Source: a virus
DNA length: 64,000 nt
Virus record (IMG/VR): IMGVR_UViG_3300037451_000035
Location: 1-64,000 of that record
Direction: 5' to 3' (one strand)
In this document: one piece after another, positions 23,854 through 31,449 of the stretch
How the letters are laid out: each line of letters begins with the position of its first letter
Numbering within the stretch: position 1 is the first letter of the stretch
Notes under the pieces: generated by a model
Told to the model about the DNA's origin: nothing
Database searches by the model: none
Seen by the model: the letters and a program-made list of their open reading frames with translations, nothing else
Position numbers and translations under genes: made by a program

Positions 23854-24231
23854 ATGACCGACTTACTGGAACGGCTGATCGAGGAAGCGCGGCTGCATGG
23901 CCGCGCGGCGCTGGAGCGTGAGAATGCAATTGCCGCGCTGGAGAACTCCGGCAGAGGATTGGCCAAGACCGTCGAGGCGCTGGAGAATCTTCGAATCGCA
24001 CACGGCACATTGCTGAAAACCACCGAGGCATTGCGCGACGAACTGCACGAATCGCGCACTCGCGAGCAGGCTGGCATCGTCGCCCTTCGCGATATGAACG
24101 CGAGCATCGAGAAATACATCTGGCGTGTGCAAAAAGAGCACGGCAAAAAATCCGCCCGCGATCGAGTCGGCGAACTCGTCCTTGCCAAAGCCGCGGCTGA
24201 CAAAACGATTAAATCATTCGTGCCGTTCTGA
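23854..24231 (+). CDS. Coiled-coil hypothetical protein
   Basis: 125 residues behind TGAAACAGGGAGCAAACAA, the leader motif otherwise found before late genes. Nearly all helix: LLERLIEEARLHGRAALERE, AKTVEALENLRIAHGTLLKT, TEALRDELHESRTREQ, a long coiled coil. No catalytic motif. Its stop overlaps the next ATG. Confidence 0.65.
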   Translation: MTDLLERLIEEARLHGRAALERENAIAALENSGRGLAKTVEALENLRIAHGTLLKTTEALRDELHESRTREQAGIVALRDMNASIEKYIWRVQKEHGKKSARDRVGELVLAKAAADKTIKSFVPF

Positions 24232-24692
24232 TGCCGCGTCTGCCGCGCCCGAACATTCCGCTCGCCGTCCGCGTCAAGGTGGCGGAACGGCAACTGCGCG
24301 AAGTCCATCCGCTCGCGGCGAGCATTCTTTACGGGTTGGACGAGCCGATGCCGCTCGGCCGGCGCCTTCAGAGATTGTTGGTTGCGATCTTCGGCAAAGC
24401 GAAAATCGAATTGCATCATCGGCCCGCGTTGGTCAATCGCCGCCGATACGTGCGTAGCGGCAAGGTCTTTTACGATCCGCCGGCGAACGACCCGAACCAT
24501 CTGGTCTATTTGCCCGAGGACGATCACGACATCGAGACTCGCGTGCGCGGCTTGCACGGCCAGCACAGCGATCTCGGGCTGGTCCGAAAACGCAAGCGCA
24601 AGGAGCGGAAGGCGAAGCGACCGAAAACCAGATGGCCGTCGCGTCCATTGCAGAGCGCGAGCCGATGGCCGACGAAGAGGAAAATGCGATGA
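24231..24692 (+). CDS. HNH-like/phage nuclease-related protein
   Basis: 153 residues. The core KAKIELHHRPALVNRRRYVR, DPPANDPNHLVYLPEDDHDI, RVRGLHGQHSDLGLVRKRKR follows a common phage family annotated as HNH or restriction-related, with the HHRP site and the later His as possible metal ligands. The last 30 residues are basic and Ser/Arg/Trp-rich. Nuclease activity is possible but not shown. ATGA overlap with the next gene. Confidence 0.6.
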   Translation: MPRLPRPNIPLAVRVKVAERQLREVHPLAASILYGLDEPMPLGRRLQRLLVAIFGKAKIELHHRPALVNRRRYVRSGKVFYDPPANDPNHLVYLPEDDHDIETRVRGLHGQHSDLGLVRKRKRKERKAKRPKTRWPSRPLQSASRWPTKRKMR

Positions 24693-24844
24693 GCAAACAG
24701 ACAATAGGCCCGCGAGAATTTGAACTCCGGCGCCAGCGCGAAGCGGACGCGAAAGCCAAGCCGAAGCCGCTGGCGGATATCACGGCGGAATTGCCGAAGC
24801 CGTCAGGGCGAAAGCCGGTCAAGAGAAAGCGGCCGCACAAATAG
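24689..24844 (+). CDS. Short basic hypothetical protein
   Basis: 51 residues from ATG 24689 (ATGA overlap). Charged throughout (GPREFELRRQREADAKAKPK ... GRKPVKRKRPHK), probably disordered and nucleic-acid binding. No recognised domain. Confidence 0.5.
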   Translation: MSKQTIGPREFELRRQREADAKAKPKPLADITAELPKPSGRKPVKRKRPHK

Positions 24845-24901
24845 CCGAGCCATGGACGGCCGCTCGACCCTCGCCGAGATCAGTGCCGCGGTGTCACTAC
24901 G

Positions 24902-25156
24902 ATGCTTGCTCCGCTCGGCGCAAAAACTTGGGACTATCTCGACAAGAGACGCGCGATGGTCCAACGCCAAGGAATCAATCGCGTGCGGCCAGCGATGCGT
25001 GCGGGCTGGAAAGCAACCTTCGAAGTGATGGTGCTTTTACCAGAGTACATCGATCGCAATATCCTGCGTGAGACTATTGAGGCGGCTGGCCGTCTCTGCG
25101 GCGTCGGTGATTATCGACCGACGTTCGGTCGATTCGGAATTGTTAAGTTCAAATAG
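24902..25156 (+). CDS. C-terminal piece of a common phage protein family
   Basis: 84 residues. WDYLDKRRAMVQRQGINRVR, PAMRAGWKATFEVMVLLPEY and EAAGRLCGVGDYRPTFGRFG match the C-terminal half of a phage family that ends with GDYRPxFGRF. The N-terminal half is not found upstream in any frame, so this is a short version or a remnant. It is the last rightward gene, ending just before the GGTNN repeat. Confidence 0.6.
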   Translation: MLAPLGAKTWDYLDKRRAMVQRQGINRVRPAMRAGWKATFEVMVLLPEYIDRNILRETIEAAGRLCGVGDYRPTFGRFGIVKFK

Positions 25157-25170
25157 GCGCGATGAGGCGG

Positions 25171-25285
25171 GGTGAGCTATGGTGTGGTCCGGCAAGGTCC
25201 GGCGTGGTGGGGTTGGGTCCGGTGCGGTACGATGCGGTTAGGTTGGGCGGGCTTGGGTGGGGCGTGGTAAGGTACGGTCTGGCCT
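25171..25285. repeat. GGTNN pentanucleotide array (23 units)
   Basis: From 25171 to 25285 the sequence stays in phase as five-base units, most of the form GGTNN or GGCNN (GGTCC, GGTGC, GGTAC, GGTTG, GGCGT and so on). The first unit pair and two internal units deviate. It fills the gap between the end of the rightward early operon and the end of the leftward late operon. Confidence 0.85.
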
Positions 25286-25735
25286 TCATTCTCTGAAGGC
25301 GATGGCGCCGCTTACCGGACGACACTGGGTCCGGACGGCGCCATTGTCGTTTCCCGATTCGATCATCCAAGTCCCGGCCGGGCATTCTCCGGCGACGATC
25401 TCCCCGACGTGGTGCGACCAAACGACGATAACCCCCGAATGAGGGCCAGCGGCGGCGTGACCCCAATGCGCCCAATTCCGCGCCAAATTGTAGGCCGGGT
25501 CTGATTCGTGCCTTTGCTGGCGCATGTACCAACCGCACCACTCGCGCGGACGGCCATCGCCGCGCTCTTCAGGCGCTCGCAGGCTCACGTTCGCCAGCGC
25601 CGCCCCGGAGGCGCGGAAGGAGGCGGCCACGCTATGGGCAAAGCCCTGGAGCGCGCCGCCTATGGCTTCGGCAAGGCTTGGAGGCTCGGGCTTGCGGTGC
25701 CGGGCTTCGGCCGAGCCGGCGAGAATCAGGAGCAC
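25286..25735 (-). CDS. CHAP-like (TIGR02594-type) putative peptidoglycan amidase, exported
   Basis: About 149 residues if the GTG at 25735 is used; the start is uncertain, since no ATG is suitable. A hydrophobic signal-like start (LLILAGSAEA) is followed by RHRKPEPP and a helical segment. The CHAP-like domain has the Cys motif WCGWYMRQQ, DPAYNLARNWAHWG, then the His motif VIVVWSHHVGEIV and the end SGNDNGAVRTQCRP ... GAIAFRE. Such proteins cleave or sense peptidoglycan; a lysis role fits the location. A hairpin terminator lies just upstream of the start, so expression needs readthrough or another promoter. Confidence 0.65.
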   Translation of the reverse strand: MLLILAGSAEARHRKPEPPSLAEAIGGALQGFAHSVAASFRASGAALANVSLRAPEERGDGRPREWCGWYMRQQRHESDPAYNLARNWAHWGHAAAGPHSGVIVVWSHHVGEIVAGECPAGTWMIESGNDNGAVRTQCRPVSGAIAFRE

Positions 25736-25750
25736 GACGCCGGCCGCAAA

Positions 25751-25774
25751 AATGACCCGGCAATCGAGCCGGGT
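25751..25774 (-). terminator. Rho-independent terminator (leftward)
   Basis: On the - strand TGACCCGGC, loop TCGATT, GCCGGGTCA is followed by TTTTT: a perfect 9-bp stem with a U run. It lies between the membrane protein gene ending at 25824 and the CHAP-like gene. Confidence 0.75.
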
Positions 25775-25823
25775 CAGTATGGGGAGGTTCCGCCCAAGTA
25801 GGGCGAGACTGTACGCGAACAGC

Positions 25824-26303
25824 CTACGCCGTATTGCTCGGCTCGGCAAATCCGGTGATGCCGGCGAGCCGAACGTCGCTGGAATGGCGGAGGGGATCGT
25901 CGCTCGCATCGTCTTCCTCCATATAGCGGCGCCGCGGTAGCGGCTGGAATGCCGGCGGCATCGTCTTGTCCCTGGCCGCATTCCGAAGATGAAGTTGCCA
26001 TAGCTCCCGATAGATGATCTCAAAGCGGTCGTCGTCCTCGCGATTGTGCCGGGACATGACATAGCGGAAATCCTTCGCGACGGCGGCGATCGCTTTCATT
26101 ATCTCGTCTTTTACGGAATAGGTCAGCGCCCGATTGTTCGATAGCTGGCGCAGGATGAAGATCGTCACGACCGCCGTCAGCGTCGAGGCGGCGACGATGG
26201 CGCCGGCGAGCCACGCCAACAAGCCCTGAGTGACGGGGATATCAGCGGCCGAGGACGCAGCGGGAGCGAGCGGAGCTGCGGCGGCGATCGTCAAAAGCAG
26301 CAT
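25824..26303 (-). CDS. Lysis-region membrane protein
   Basis: About 159 residues; ATG 26303 chosen, with TTG 26318 as alternative. A hydrophobic signal-like start (LLLTIAAAAPLAPAASS), a strong transmembrane segment at about 28-52 (LLAWLAGAIVAASTLTAVVT) and a soluble helical part (VKDEIMKAIAAVAKDFRYVM ... IYRELWQLHLRN). Such layout occurs in holin/spanin-region proteins. Function unknown. Confidence 0.6.
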   Translation of the reverse strand: MLLLTIAAAAPLAPAASSAADIPVTQGLLAWLAGAIVAASTLTAVVTIFILRQLSNNRALTYSVKDEIMKAIAAVAKDFRYVMSRHNREDDDRFEIIYRELWQLHLRNAARDKTMPPAFQPLPRRRYMEEDDASDDPLRHSSDVRLAGITGFAEPSNTA

Positions 26304-26333
26304 TCCGCCATTCCCCAACCCATAGCTTTCGAC

Positions 26334-26391
26334 ACTTTAGTACCATGACCAAAGTCTCGTCACACTCCTTCGAAAGTCCCGGTACTAAAGT
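26334..26391. promoter_or_regulatory. Inverted repeat ACTTTAGTACC ... GGTACTAAAGT
   Basis: Eleven-base perfect arms at 26334-26344 and 26381-26391 are separated by 36 bases in the gap between two leftward membrane-protein genes. Far arm spacing suggests an operator pair or an RNA stem rather than a terminator. Confidence 0.5.
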
Positions 26392-26402
26392 ATTGGAGGC
26401 AA

Positions 26403-26891
26403 TCACGTCCTCCGATCCGACAAGATCAAACCTAGTTCAGCGATTCGATCCCTGGCACTTTTCAGAGCAGCAAGCGCCTCGACCGTGGGCTCCGATCCGG
26501 CGGCTTTTTTCAGCTCGATCAATTCTTGCAGCGCTGCGGCCTCACGAACGGCCGAGCCGTATTCGCCTTGCATCGATGCCGTCAAATTGCTGTTGACGAG
26601 GCCGTGGATGGTATCGAGCGTCTTCTTGGATTCCTTGGCCGTCTCGGCAACCTCAGCCGTATTGATCGCCAGCAACCTTGCCGCTTCGGCGGCCTTTCCA
26701 GCCGCTGCGTCCTGGCGCTCGACCAGAAGCTCCGCGGCCTCTGCGGCTTGCCTCGCAACTTTGTCCAGACGCTCGTAATCCTCAGCCTTTTCCTTGCGCC
26801 TGTTTCGGCTGTTCAAGGCGGAGAGTAGGAGCGGGGCAACCGTGCTTGAGACTCCGCCCACGATGACTGCCACTAAAACGGTGTCCGGCAT
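26403..26891 (-). CDS. Membrane-anchored coiled-coil protein (possible spanin/holin helper)
   Basis: 162 residues. An N-terminal transmembrane segment (VLVAVIVGGVSSTVAPLLLS) is followed by a basic stop-transfer (NSRNRRKEK) and a long helical coiled coil (ARQAAEAAELLVERQDAAAG ... RLLAINTAEVAETAKESKK). Topology fits an inner-membrane spanin-like protein, but no family match is certain. Confidence 0.6.
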   Translation of the reverse strand: MPDTVLVAVIVGGVSSTVAPLLLSALNSRNRRKEKAEDYERLDKVARQAAEAAELLVERQDAAAGKAAEAARLLAINTAEVAETAKESKKTLDTIHGLVNSNLTASMQGEYGSAVREAAALQELIELKKAAGSEPTVEALAALKSARDRIAELGLILSDRRT

Positions 26892-26971
26892 TGTCGAATC
26901 GGCCCTCCAAAATGCGCTGCGCCCCGGCCGAAAGCCGAGGCGCGATGTTTAACACGAATCGAAGGTTTTCG

Positions 26972-27487
26972 TCAGCCGGTCGCAGCCTCGCGTTCCGTGG
27001 GAATGCGCTCGCCGGCGCGGTCAAGAATCTTCTTCAGCGAGGCGCTTTCCGGGCTTAGCGGTTGCTGCCGCTGCGGACTGCCGCGAAGCTGAGTGACCAG
27101 CTTGTCGCCCACGGCATCGCGATTGATAATGTTGAGGGCGTGGGCGCCGACCGAAGTCAGATGCCGCGAACTCGTCATCATGGAGCCGACCGCCCGGGAA
27201 AGGACGCTGACGACCTTTTCCTTCGCGCTAAGCTGGCCGCGCAACGCCGCGAGTTCTTCGTCGCGCCGGTCGATCTTGTCTTGGTAATCCTTCGATATGC
27301 GCTCGATCTCCGCCGCTTGCATTCTGGCGGTCTCTTGCAGCGAGGCGCAAAGGTTGGCCTGCTCTTCGAATTTGTCGTCGGCGTCGCCCATCTGCTCGAC
27401 CAGAAGCAAGGTCTCCGCCCTCAGTGTCTCCAGCACGCTCTCCGCGCCTTGCTGGATTTGCCTTGCGCGTTCGGAAAAGTCGCTCAT
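26972..27487 (-). CDS. Coiled-coil phage protein
   Basis: 171 residues from ATG 27487. Helical N-terminal two thirds (FSERARQIQQGAESVLETLR; MQAAEIERISKDYQDKIDRR) followed by a small hydrophobic part (GSMMTSSRHLTSVGAHALNI). No signal peptide. It lies after a strong terminator, so it is either expressed by readthrough or from its own promoter. Function unknown. Confidence 0.6.
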   Translation of the reverse strand: MSDFSERARQIQQGAESVLETLRAETLLLVEQMGDADDKFEEQANLCASLQETARMQAAEIERISKDYQDKIDRRDEELAALRGQLSAKEKVVSVLSRAVGSMMTSSRHLTSVGAHALNIINRDAVGDKLVTQLRGSPQRQQPLSPESASLKKILDRAGERIPTEREAATG

Positions 27488-27510
27488 CGGGTAGCCCCTT
27501 TGTGTTGATA

Positions 27511-27538
27511 AAGCCGCCGCGAATCCACGCGGCGGCTT
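27511..27538 (-). terminator. Strong hairpin terminator (leftward) after the barrel gene
   Basis: AAGCCGCCGCG, loop TGGATT, CGCGGCGGCTT on the - strand: an 11-bp perfect stem followed by TATC. It lies 29 bases past the stop of the outer-membrane barrel gene. Confidence 0.7.
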
Positions 27539-27566
27539 AGAGGTTAGCGTGCCTTTTCGCGGCGCG

Positions 27567-28382
27567 CTATCGGACAGGCAAGGCGAAATCGATGCCAGCC
27601 AAGTAAGTCTTGTTTCGACTGACACTGGCGACGCCGATCGGCCCGATCTTGCCGAACACGTTGTTAAATTCCAAATCCTTCCCCGACCAGTCCGCCGACG
27701 CCCACACCTTGATGGCGCCGCCGTTCGGCGTGCCGTTGGTGGCCAGAGTCGGGTAGATGAACTGCGTAAGCAGACCACCAGCGATGGCCGTGGTCGTGCC
27801 ACCGACGCCGCCGAACTGACCGCCAACGCCATACTCGCGCACTTGGACGCCGAAGCACTGTTTCGGGATACCGACTTGCACGTTGGCCGGCAGTGATGGG
27901 GTCCACGTCGGCCAGCTAAGGCCGAGGTTGCCGATCACCGAGGTCACGGCCAGCACCACGTCGGCGCCAACGCAAGCGTCCTGGGTCGCCGACCACCGGC
28001 TCCAGAAACCGGCGCTGCCGCCTGGCACCTGAAAACCGCCCTGGACGTTCTGATAGGCGGCCTTGGCCTCGAGCATGTACCAGTTGCCGAAGCCGACCAC
28101 GTTGGTATTGCCGTGGACGTAGCCGAACCCGACCTCGACGCCGCCCCCTGAAGCGGTGACATTGGAACTGACGAGGCTCGGGATCAGAAGGCTATTGCCG
28201 TTCACACTGGACTGCTCGACGCCGGCATAGGTGCCGACTTCCCAGAAGAGGCCAGAACCGCTCCAGTTGACGAATGGCGAGACCACCGGCGGCGATGCCT
28301 TGACCGCCATGTCGGCGGCGGCCGCCGGGAGCGAGAGCGCGGCCAGCGCGGCGGCCGCAGCGAAGATCGACTTGCGCATCAT
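27567..28382 (-). CDS. Outer-membrane beta-barrel (Omp25/porin-like) protein
   Basis: 271 residues with a clear signal peptide (KSIFAAAAALAALSLPAAA|ADMAVKA, cleavage near residue 23). ADMAVKASPP ... FVNWSGSG resembles Omp25-type proteins of Hyphomicrobiales. Alternating strands (GGGVEVGFGYVHGNTNVVGF, WYMLEAKAAYQNVQGG) run to a C-terminal strand YLAGIDFALPVR. A phage copy could alter the host surface (superinfection exclusion, as lom-type proteins do) or be an acquired host gene. It sits in the late lysis region with its own RBS-leader motif and a strong terminator. Confidence 0.75.
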   Translation of the reverse strand: MMRKSIFAAAAALAALSLPAAAADMAVKASPPVVSPFVNWSGSGLFWEVGTYAGVEQSSVNGNSLLIPSLVSSNVTASGGGVEVGFGYVHGNTNVVGFGNWYMLEAKAAYQNVQGGFQVPGGSAGFWSRWSATQDACVGADVVLAVTSVIGNLGLSWPTWTPSLPANVQVGIPKQCFGVQVREYGVGGQFGGVGGTTTAIAGGLLTQFIYPTLATNGTPNGGAIKVWASADWSGKDLEFNNVFGKIGPIGVASVSRNKTYLAGIDFALPVR

Positions 28383-28472
28383 GGGAATGTCCCCCTGTTT
28401 GATGATTCGGAATTTACCGGATCATCCTAGCCGGGGAGGGTGTGTCGTGCGCGCCACACCTATCGGAAATCG

Positions 28473-28622
28473 TCACGCCTTCGGCTGGACTTCCTGTGCG
28501 GTCTTCGCAATGGCAAGAAAATGCGGGGTCAAGGCGAGCAGGGCTTCGAGGCCGATCTTATCGACGATCGCTTTGATGTCGGTTTGGTTCTTTTCGAGAA
28601 TTGCAGCGATAGTCGGATTCAT
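28473..28622 (-). CDS. Short helical phage protein
   Basis: 49 residues behind GGGAGAACGAC (MNPTIAAILEKNQTDIKAIV, DKIGLEALLALTPHFLAIAK). Two amphipathic helices, no signal peptide. It lies between the Pro-rich membrane protein and the barrel gene and is too short for most gene callers. Function unknown. Confidence 0.6.
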   Translation of the reverse strand: MNPTIAAILEKNQTDIKAIVDKIGLEALLALTPHFLAIAKTAQEVQPKA

Positions 28623-28640
28623 GTCGTTCTCCCTTTTGGG

Positions 28641-29456
28641 TCAAGCCGGGTGGGGCGCGGCGGCCGGATCGGCGGGCGGGGCGGCTTTCGTAGGATCGAG
28701 AACCGCGGGCGTCGGAACCTTCGGGTCGGCGATCGCCGTCTCGATGCGCGCCTTGATGGCCTCGACCGCGGCGCCGCTGTTCGGGTCGAGGCCGAGCTGC
28801 TTGATTGTATCTGCACCATGCGCCTGGGTGTAGGCGACGGCCTCGGCCACGACAGCATTCTTGATCTCGATTTGTCCTTTGCCCGCCATGTTGGTTGTCA
28901 CCACGGCAGCGCCGGAATTGATTCCGTTCAAGAGAATGCGATCCAATTTGTCGCTAAGAAGTTCGGTGCCTTGAATGCCGGCGTTCTTCAAAAGCCGCCT
29001 GATGTACGCCGCCAAAAACGAACTTATCACCGACCCGAAAGCCAGCGTTGCCCATGTCAAAACTTGCCCGGCCAGCGTGCCAACACTGATCGTCGTCTCG
29101 CTCGATACCGGGCCGGACGTTGTGACCGTGTTTTGCGTCACCGGCGGAACGCCGGCTGGCGGCGTGACCGCGGCCGGCGTGGCTGGCGCGACAACCGGAG
29201 GCGGGGGAGGCGGCGGGGGTGGCTCGGTTACAGGCGGCGGCGGTGGCACCTTCACCGGAATTTCCGGCGCGGCGGACTGAGATTGCTTCGCAAGCCAGTC
29301 GTTTAGCCGCTTGGTTTCGGCGGCGGTCGGGCATCCAGGGCACAGTGGCTTCTCCGCAGCCTGAAATGGCGGCGGGACGAGCATCGCGAGCAGGATGGTG
29401 AATGCGAGAACGCGACCTACAACAGCCGCCGCTATCTTGACACGCCTTGCGAGCAT
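28641..29456 (-). CDS. Exported Pro-rich protein with second membrane segment
   Basis: About 271 residues; ATG 29456 follows AAACAGGGGGGCTCC. N-terminal signal/TM (VKIAAAVVGRVLAFTILLAM), a CPGCP motif after the cleavage region, a Pro-run linker (residues about 65-90), a second hydrophobic segment (LTWATLAFGSVISSFLAAYI) and a helical C-terminal domain with KGQIEIKNAVVAEAVAYTQA. Similar central domains occur in phage proteins of lysis cassettes. Role unknown; possibly spans or stiffens the envelope link during lysis. Confidence 0.6.
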   Translation of the reverse strand: MLARRVKIAAAVVGRVLAFTILLAMLVPPPFQAAEKPLCPGCPTAAETKRLNDWLAKQSQSAAPEIPVKVPPPPPVTEPPPPPPPPPVVAPATPAAVTPPAGVPPVTQNTVTTSGPVSSETTISVGTLAGQVLTWATLAFGSVISSFLAAYIRRLLKNAGIQGTELLSDKLDRILLNGINSGAAVVTTNMAGKGQIEIKNAVVAEAVAYTQAHGADTIKQLGLDPNSGAAVEAIKARIETAIADPKVPTPAVLDPTKAAPPADPAAAPHPA

Positions 29457-29508
29457 GGAGCCCCCCTGTTTCAAATTCGCAACGCGATCAGCCTACCACC
29501 GGCGCCGG

Positions 29509-30543
29509 TTAGGGCGCAAATTGCCAATCCACCGTGGTCATCCCCCATTGCGGATCATGCGGGGCGATGCCGAGCGCGGCAAAGGTGGCTGGCGTCATGT
29601 CGATGCCGGCAGGATTGGCGGGCACGACGCCGTTCTGTGCCTTCTCGCCGCGCGCGTGCTGCCCTTCGGCCATCGGGCGCGCGCTGGTCGTCCAATAACG
29701 GTCAGCCGTATTGTGCGGGCCGACGTCGACGATTTCGCAGATCACCGATTTGCCGGAGCGGAACACTTCGACCTTCGGCCGCGGGGCGGGAAAATGGAAC
29801 GGCAGCGCGACGCCCGGCTTGTTCGGATCGACGGTCCCGCCATAGGTGCTCGATTCGTGATCGCCGGCGCCGCCGAAGCAAGTCGCGACGATATCGCTTT
29901 GACGCCCGAGCACGGCCGCGACGGTTGGCGGCCCAAGATGCGCCTCGATCGGCGCGGCGACATGATCACCGGGGTGCGCCGCTTGCATGTAGGCGACGAC
30001 ACCGGCGACGAGCTCCGGCTTGACCATGTGCCGGCCAGGGCACGACTTGTGCGTCGTGATGGGATCTTCCTTGTGGAAGTGAATCCCGCGGACGCCGAAT
30101 TTATAGTCGGCCGGATTGAGGCCGATGCGCGCGTGAAGGATGCCCAGCACGGCGATCAGATTGGCTCGCGACGGGTCAGCGAAAGATTCGATTTCAAACT
30201 CGCCGACCGTCTCGATGCCCCAGGTGATCGCGTTCCAGGCTGGCGAGTGCGTACCGCGCTGAGTGAACGGCGTGAAGAGGCCGACGCCGTCGGGACATAC
30301 GAAAGCGTGCGGGCCCGAGCTCCAATGGAGCCCGCTGTAATATCCGGCCAGATTCTTCAGCCATTGCTCGGGCGTCCAATTGCCGTGCCGCTCCGGGTGC
30401 GCTCGCCAATCGGCATAATTCGCCAGCGTCGGCGCCGAGGTATTATGAACAACCGTGAACTGCGGCGTCCAGCCAGTGAAGACGAGTCCTTCGACGTGAG
30501 CAGCGAAGCCGGCGAGATCGACGAATTTTCCGACGATGTTCAT
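29509..30543 (-). CDS. Endolysin: N-acetylmuramoyl-L-alanine amidase with C-terminal barrel domain
   Basis: 344 residues. The Amidase_2/PGRP domain has zinc ligands at FTVVHNTSAPT (His near 33), later HFHKEDPITTHKSCPGR (His and Cys), with THSPAWNAITWGIETVGEFE between. The C-terminal 130 residues (ATCFGGAGDHESSTYGG ... VICEIVDVGPHNTADRYW ... PAGIDMTPATFAALGI) look like an RlpA/double-psi barrel domain. No signal peptide, so release probably needs the adjacent holin-like protein, whose stop overlaps this start (ATGA). Confidence 0.88.
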   Translation of the reverse strand: MNIVGKFVDLAGFAAHVEGLVFTGWTPQFTVVHNTSAPTLANYADWRAHPERHGNWTPEQWLKNLAGYYSGLHWSSGPHAFVCPDGVGLFTPFTQRGTHSPAWNAITWGIETVGEFEIESFADPSRANLIAVLGILHARIGLNPADYKFGVRGIHFHKEDPITTHKSCPGRHMVKPELVAGVVAYMQAAHPGDHVAAPIEAHLGPPTVAAVLGRQSDIVATCFGGAGDHESSTYGGTVDPNKPGVALPFHFPAPRPKVEVFRSGKSVICEIVDVGPHNTADRYWTTSARPMAEGQHARGEKAQNGVVPANPAGIDMTPATFAALGIAPHDPQWGMTTVDWQFAP

Positions 30544-30722
30544 GGGTGATACCCTGTAAGCTGAAAGAGAACGTAGCCGGCCATCAGCGTGAACGCGCAG
30601 ACGTTGTCGAGTAGCGGCGACGTGATCACCCCGACCAGATAAGCGGTGATGAGGGTCAAAGCGAGTGCGGAGTAGCCGCCGATGAAGCCCTTCGTTCTCG
30701 CGGAGATTTTTGCGGTGATCAT
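30540..30722 (-). CDS. Holin-like two-segment membrane protein
   Basis: 60 residues with two transmembrane segments (FIGGYSALALTLITAYLVGV and NVCAFTLMAGYVLFQLTGY) and a basic N-terminus (ITAKISARTKG). Size, topology and coupling to the endolysin (ATGA on both sides) support a holin or a holin partner. Confidence 0.7.
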   Translation of the reverse strand: MITAKISARTKGFIGGYSALALTLITAYLVGVITSPLLDNVCAFTLMAGYVLFQLTGYHP

Positions 30723-31291
30723 GGGTCGATTATCGGCCGGAGGGCGTCGAGCGTCATTCCCTGGATCGGATTTTCGCTCAATTTCAGATCGCCGCGCTTG
30801 ATATGGAAGAGCTTGGCGACCGATACTTCGCTGTCCATCAGCTTTTGAAGATCAGCGTTTAGAGCGATTTGAGCATCGGATAATTCGGCCGCCGTGACGA
30901 CCACTCCATTCGAATTGAGCACGGCTTCCTTTTTTGGCTTCAGCGGGCCGCCATTCAATTTTTCCGCCGCATCGATCGTGGCCCTTTGTTTTTTCTGGAC
31001 GGATTCGATCACGGCATTCAGTGCGCCGAGATCGTCAGTCAGAGCCCATCGCGTGTCGGCGCTGATATTGTAGGGCATCGACACTGGGCGCGCGCTTGCA
31101 CCTTGGCCGACAGTTTCGTCATGCAAGCCGGTGACGGCGGCGATGGCATTGGCGAGCGCGACGGCCTTGCTGACCACAATCGTTTCGGTTTCGCCGGCCG
31201 GGGGATTCGCCGAGACCTGCGCGGACAGCGCCGGCTCGCTCAGCGCGGCGGCGAAGGCGAGCAGGGCGATGGTTAGATAAAAGCGGATCAT
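30719..31291 (-). CDS. Exported helical protein in the lysis cassette
   Basis: 190 residues from ATG 31291 behind CAGGAAACCTC. Signal peptide (FYLTIALLAFAAALSEPALS|A, near residue 24), then a helical periplasmic domain (VSKAVALANAIAAVTGLHDE; ESVQKKQRATIDAAEKLNGG). It lacks a lipobox. A spanin or regulator-of-lysis role is possible from position. Its RBS lies in the 3' arm of a predicted pseudoknot. Confidence 0.6.
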   Translation of the reverse strand: MIRFYLTIALLAFAAALSEPALSAQVSANPPAGETETIVVSKAVALANAIAAVTGLHDETVGQGASARPVSMPYNISADTRWALTDDLGALNAVIESVQKKQRATIDAAEKLNGGPLKPKKEAVLNSNGVVVTAAELSDAQIALNADLQKLMDSEVSVAKLFHIKRGDLKLSENPIQGMTLDALRPIIDP

Positions 31292-31299
31292 GAGGTTTC

Positions 31300-31357
31300 C
31301 TGACGGGTTATGTGCAGCACGGCGGCGACTCAACCCGTCAGAGGAAAAGCCGCCGCC
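31300..31357 (-). promoter_or_regulatory. Predicted H-type pseudoknot over a ribosome binding site
   Basis: On the mRNA (- strand) GGCGGCG (31357-31351) can pair with CGCCGCC (31327-31321), which lies in the loop of a perfect 10-bp stem CTGACGGGTT/AACCCGTCAG (31341-31332 with 31309-31300). The last bases of that stem run into AGGAAACCTC-ATG of the gene at 30719-31291, so folding would mask the RBS. Confidence 0.55.
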
Positions 31358-31449
31358 GCTATCACCGCACGGGATCAGAGTTGAGCTGTTGCCTGACGGG
31401 CGACGCGGAACATAGCACAGCCGGGGAGCAATTGTCATAGGCGCAGCCA

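Noticed and set aside
25171-25285. CRISPR array or att site
   Set aside because: Units are 5 bases without spacers, and no cas or integrase gene is present.
25149-25541. Leftward frame through the GGTNN array (Pro/Thr/Ser repeats)
   Set aside because: The amino-acid repeats merely translate the 5-base DNA repeat; no RBS, and it overlaps the CHAP-like gene.
26430-26460. T-arm-like GATTCGATCCC
   Set aside because: Lies inside the membrane-anchored coiled-coil gene with no other tRNA parts.
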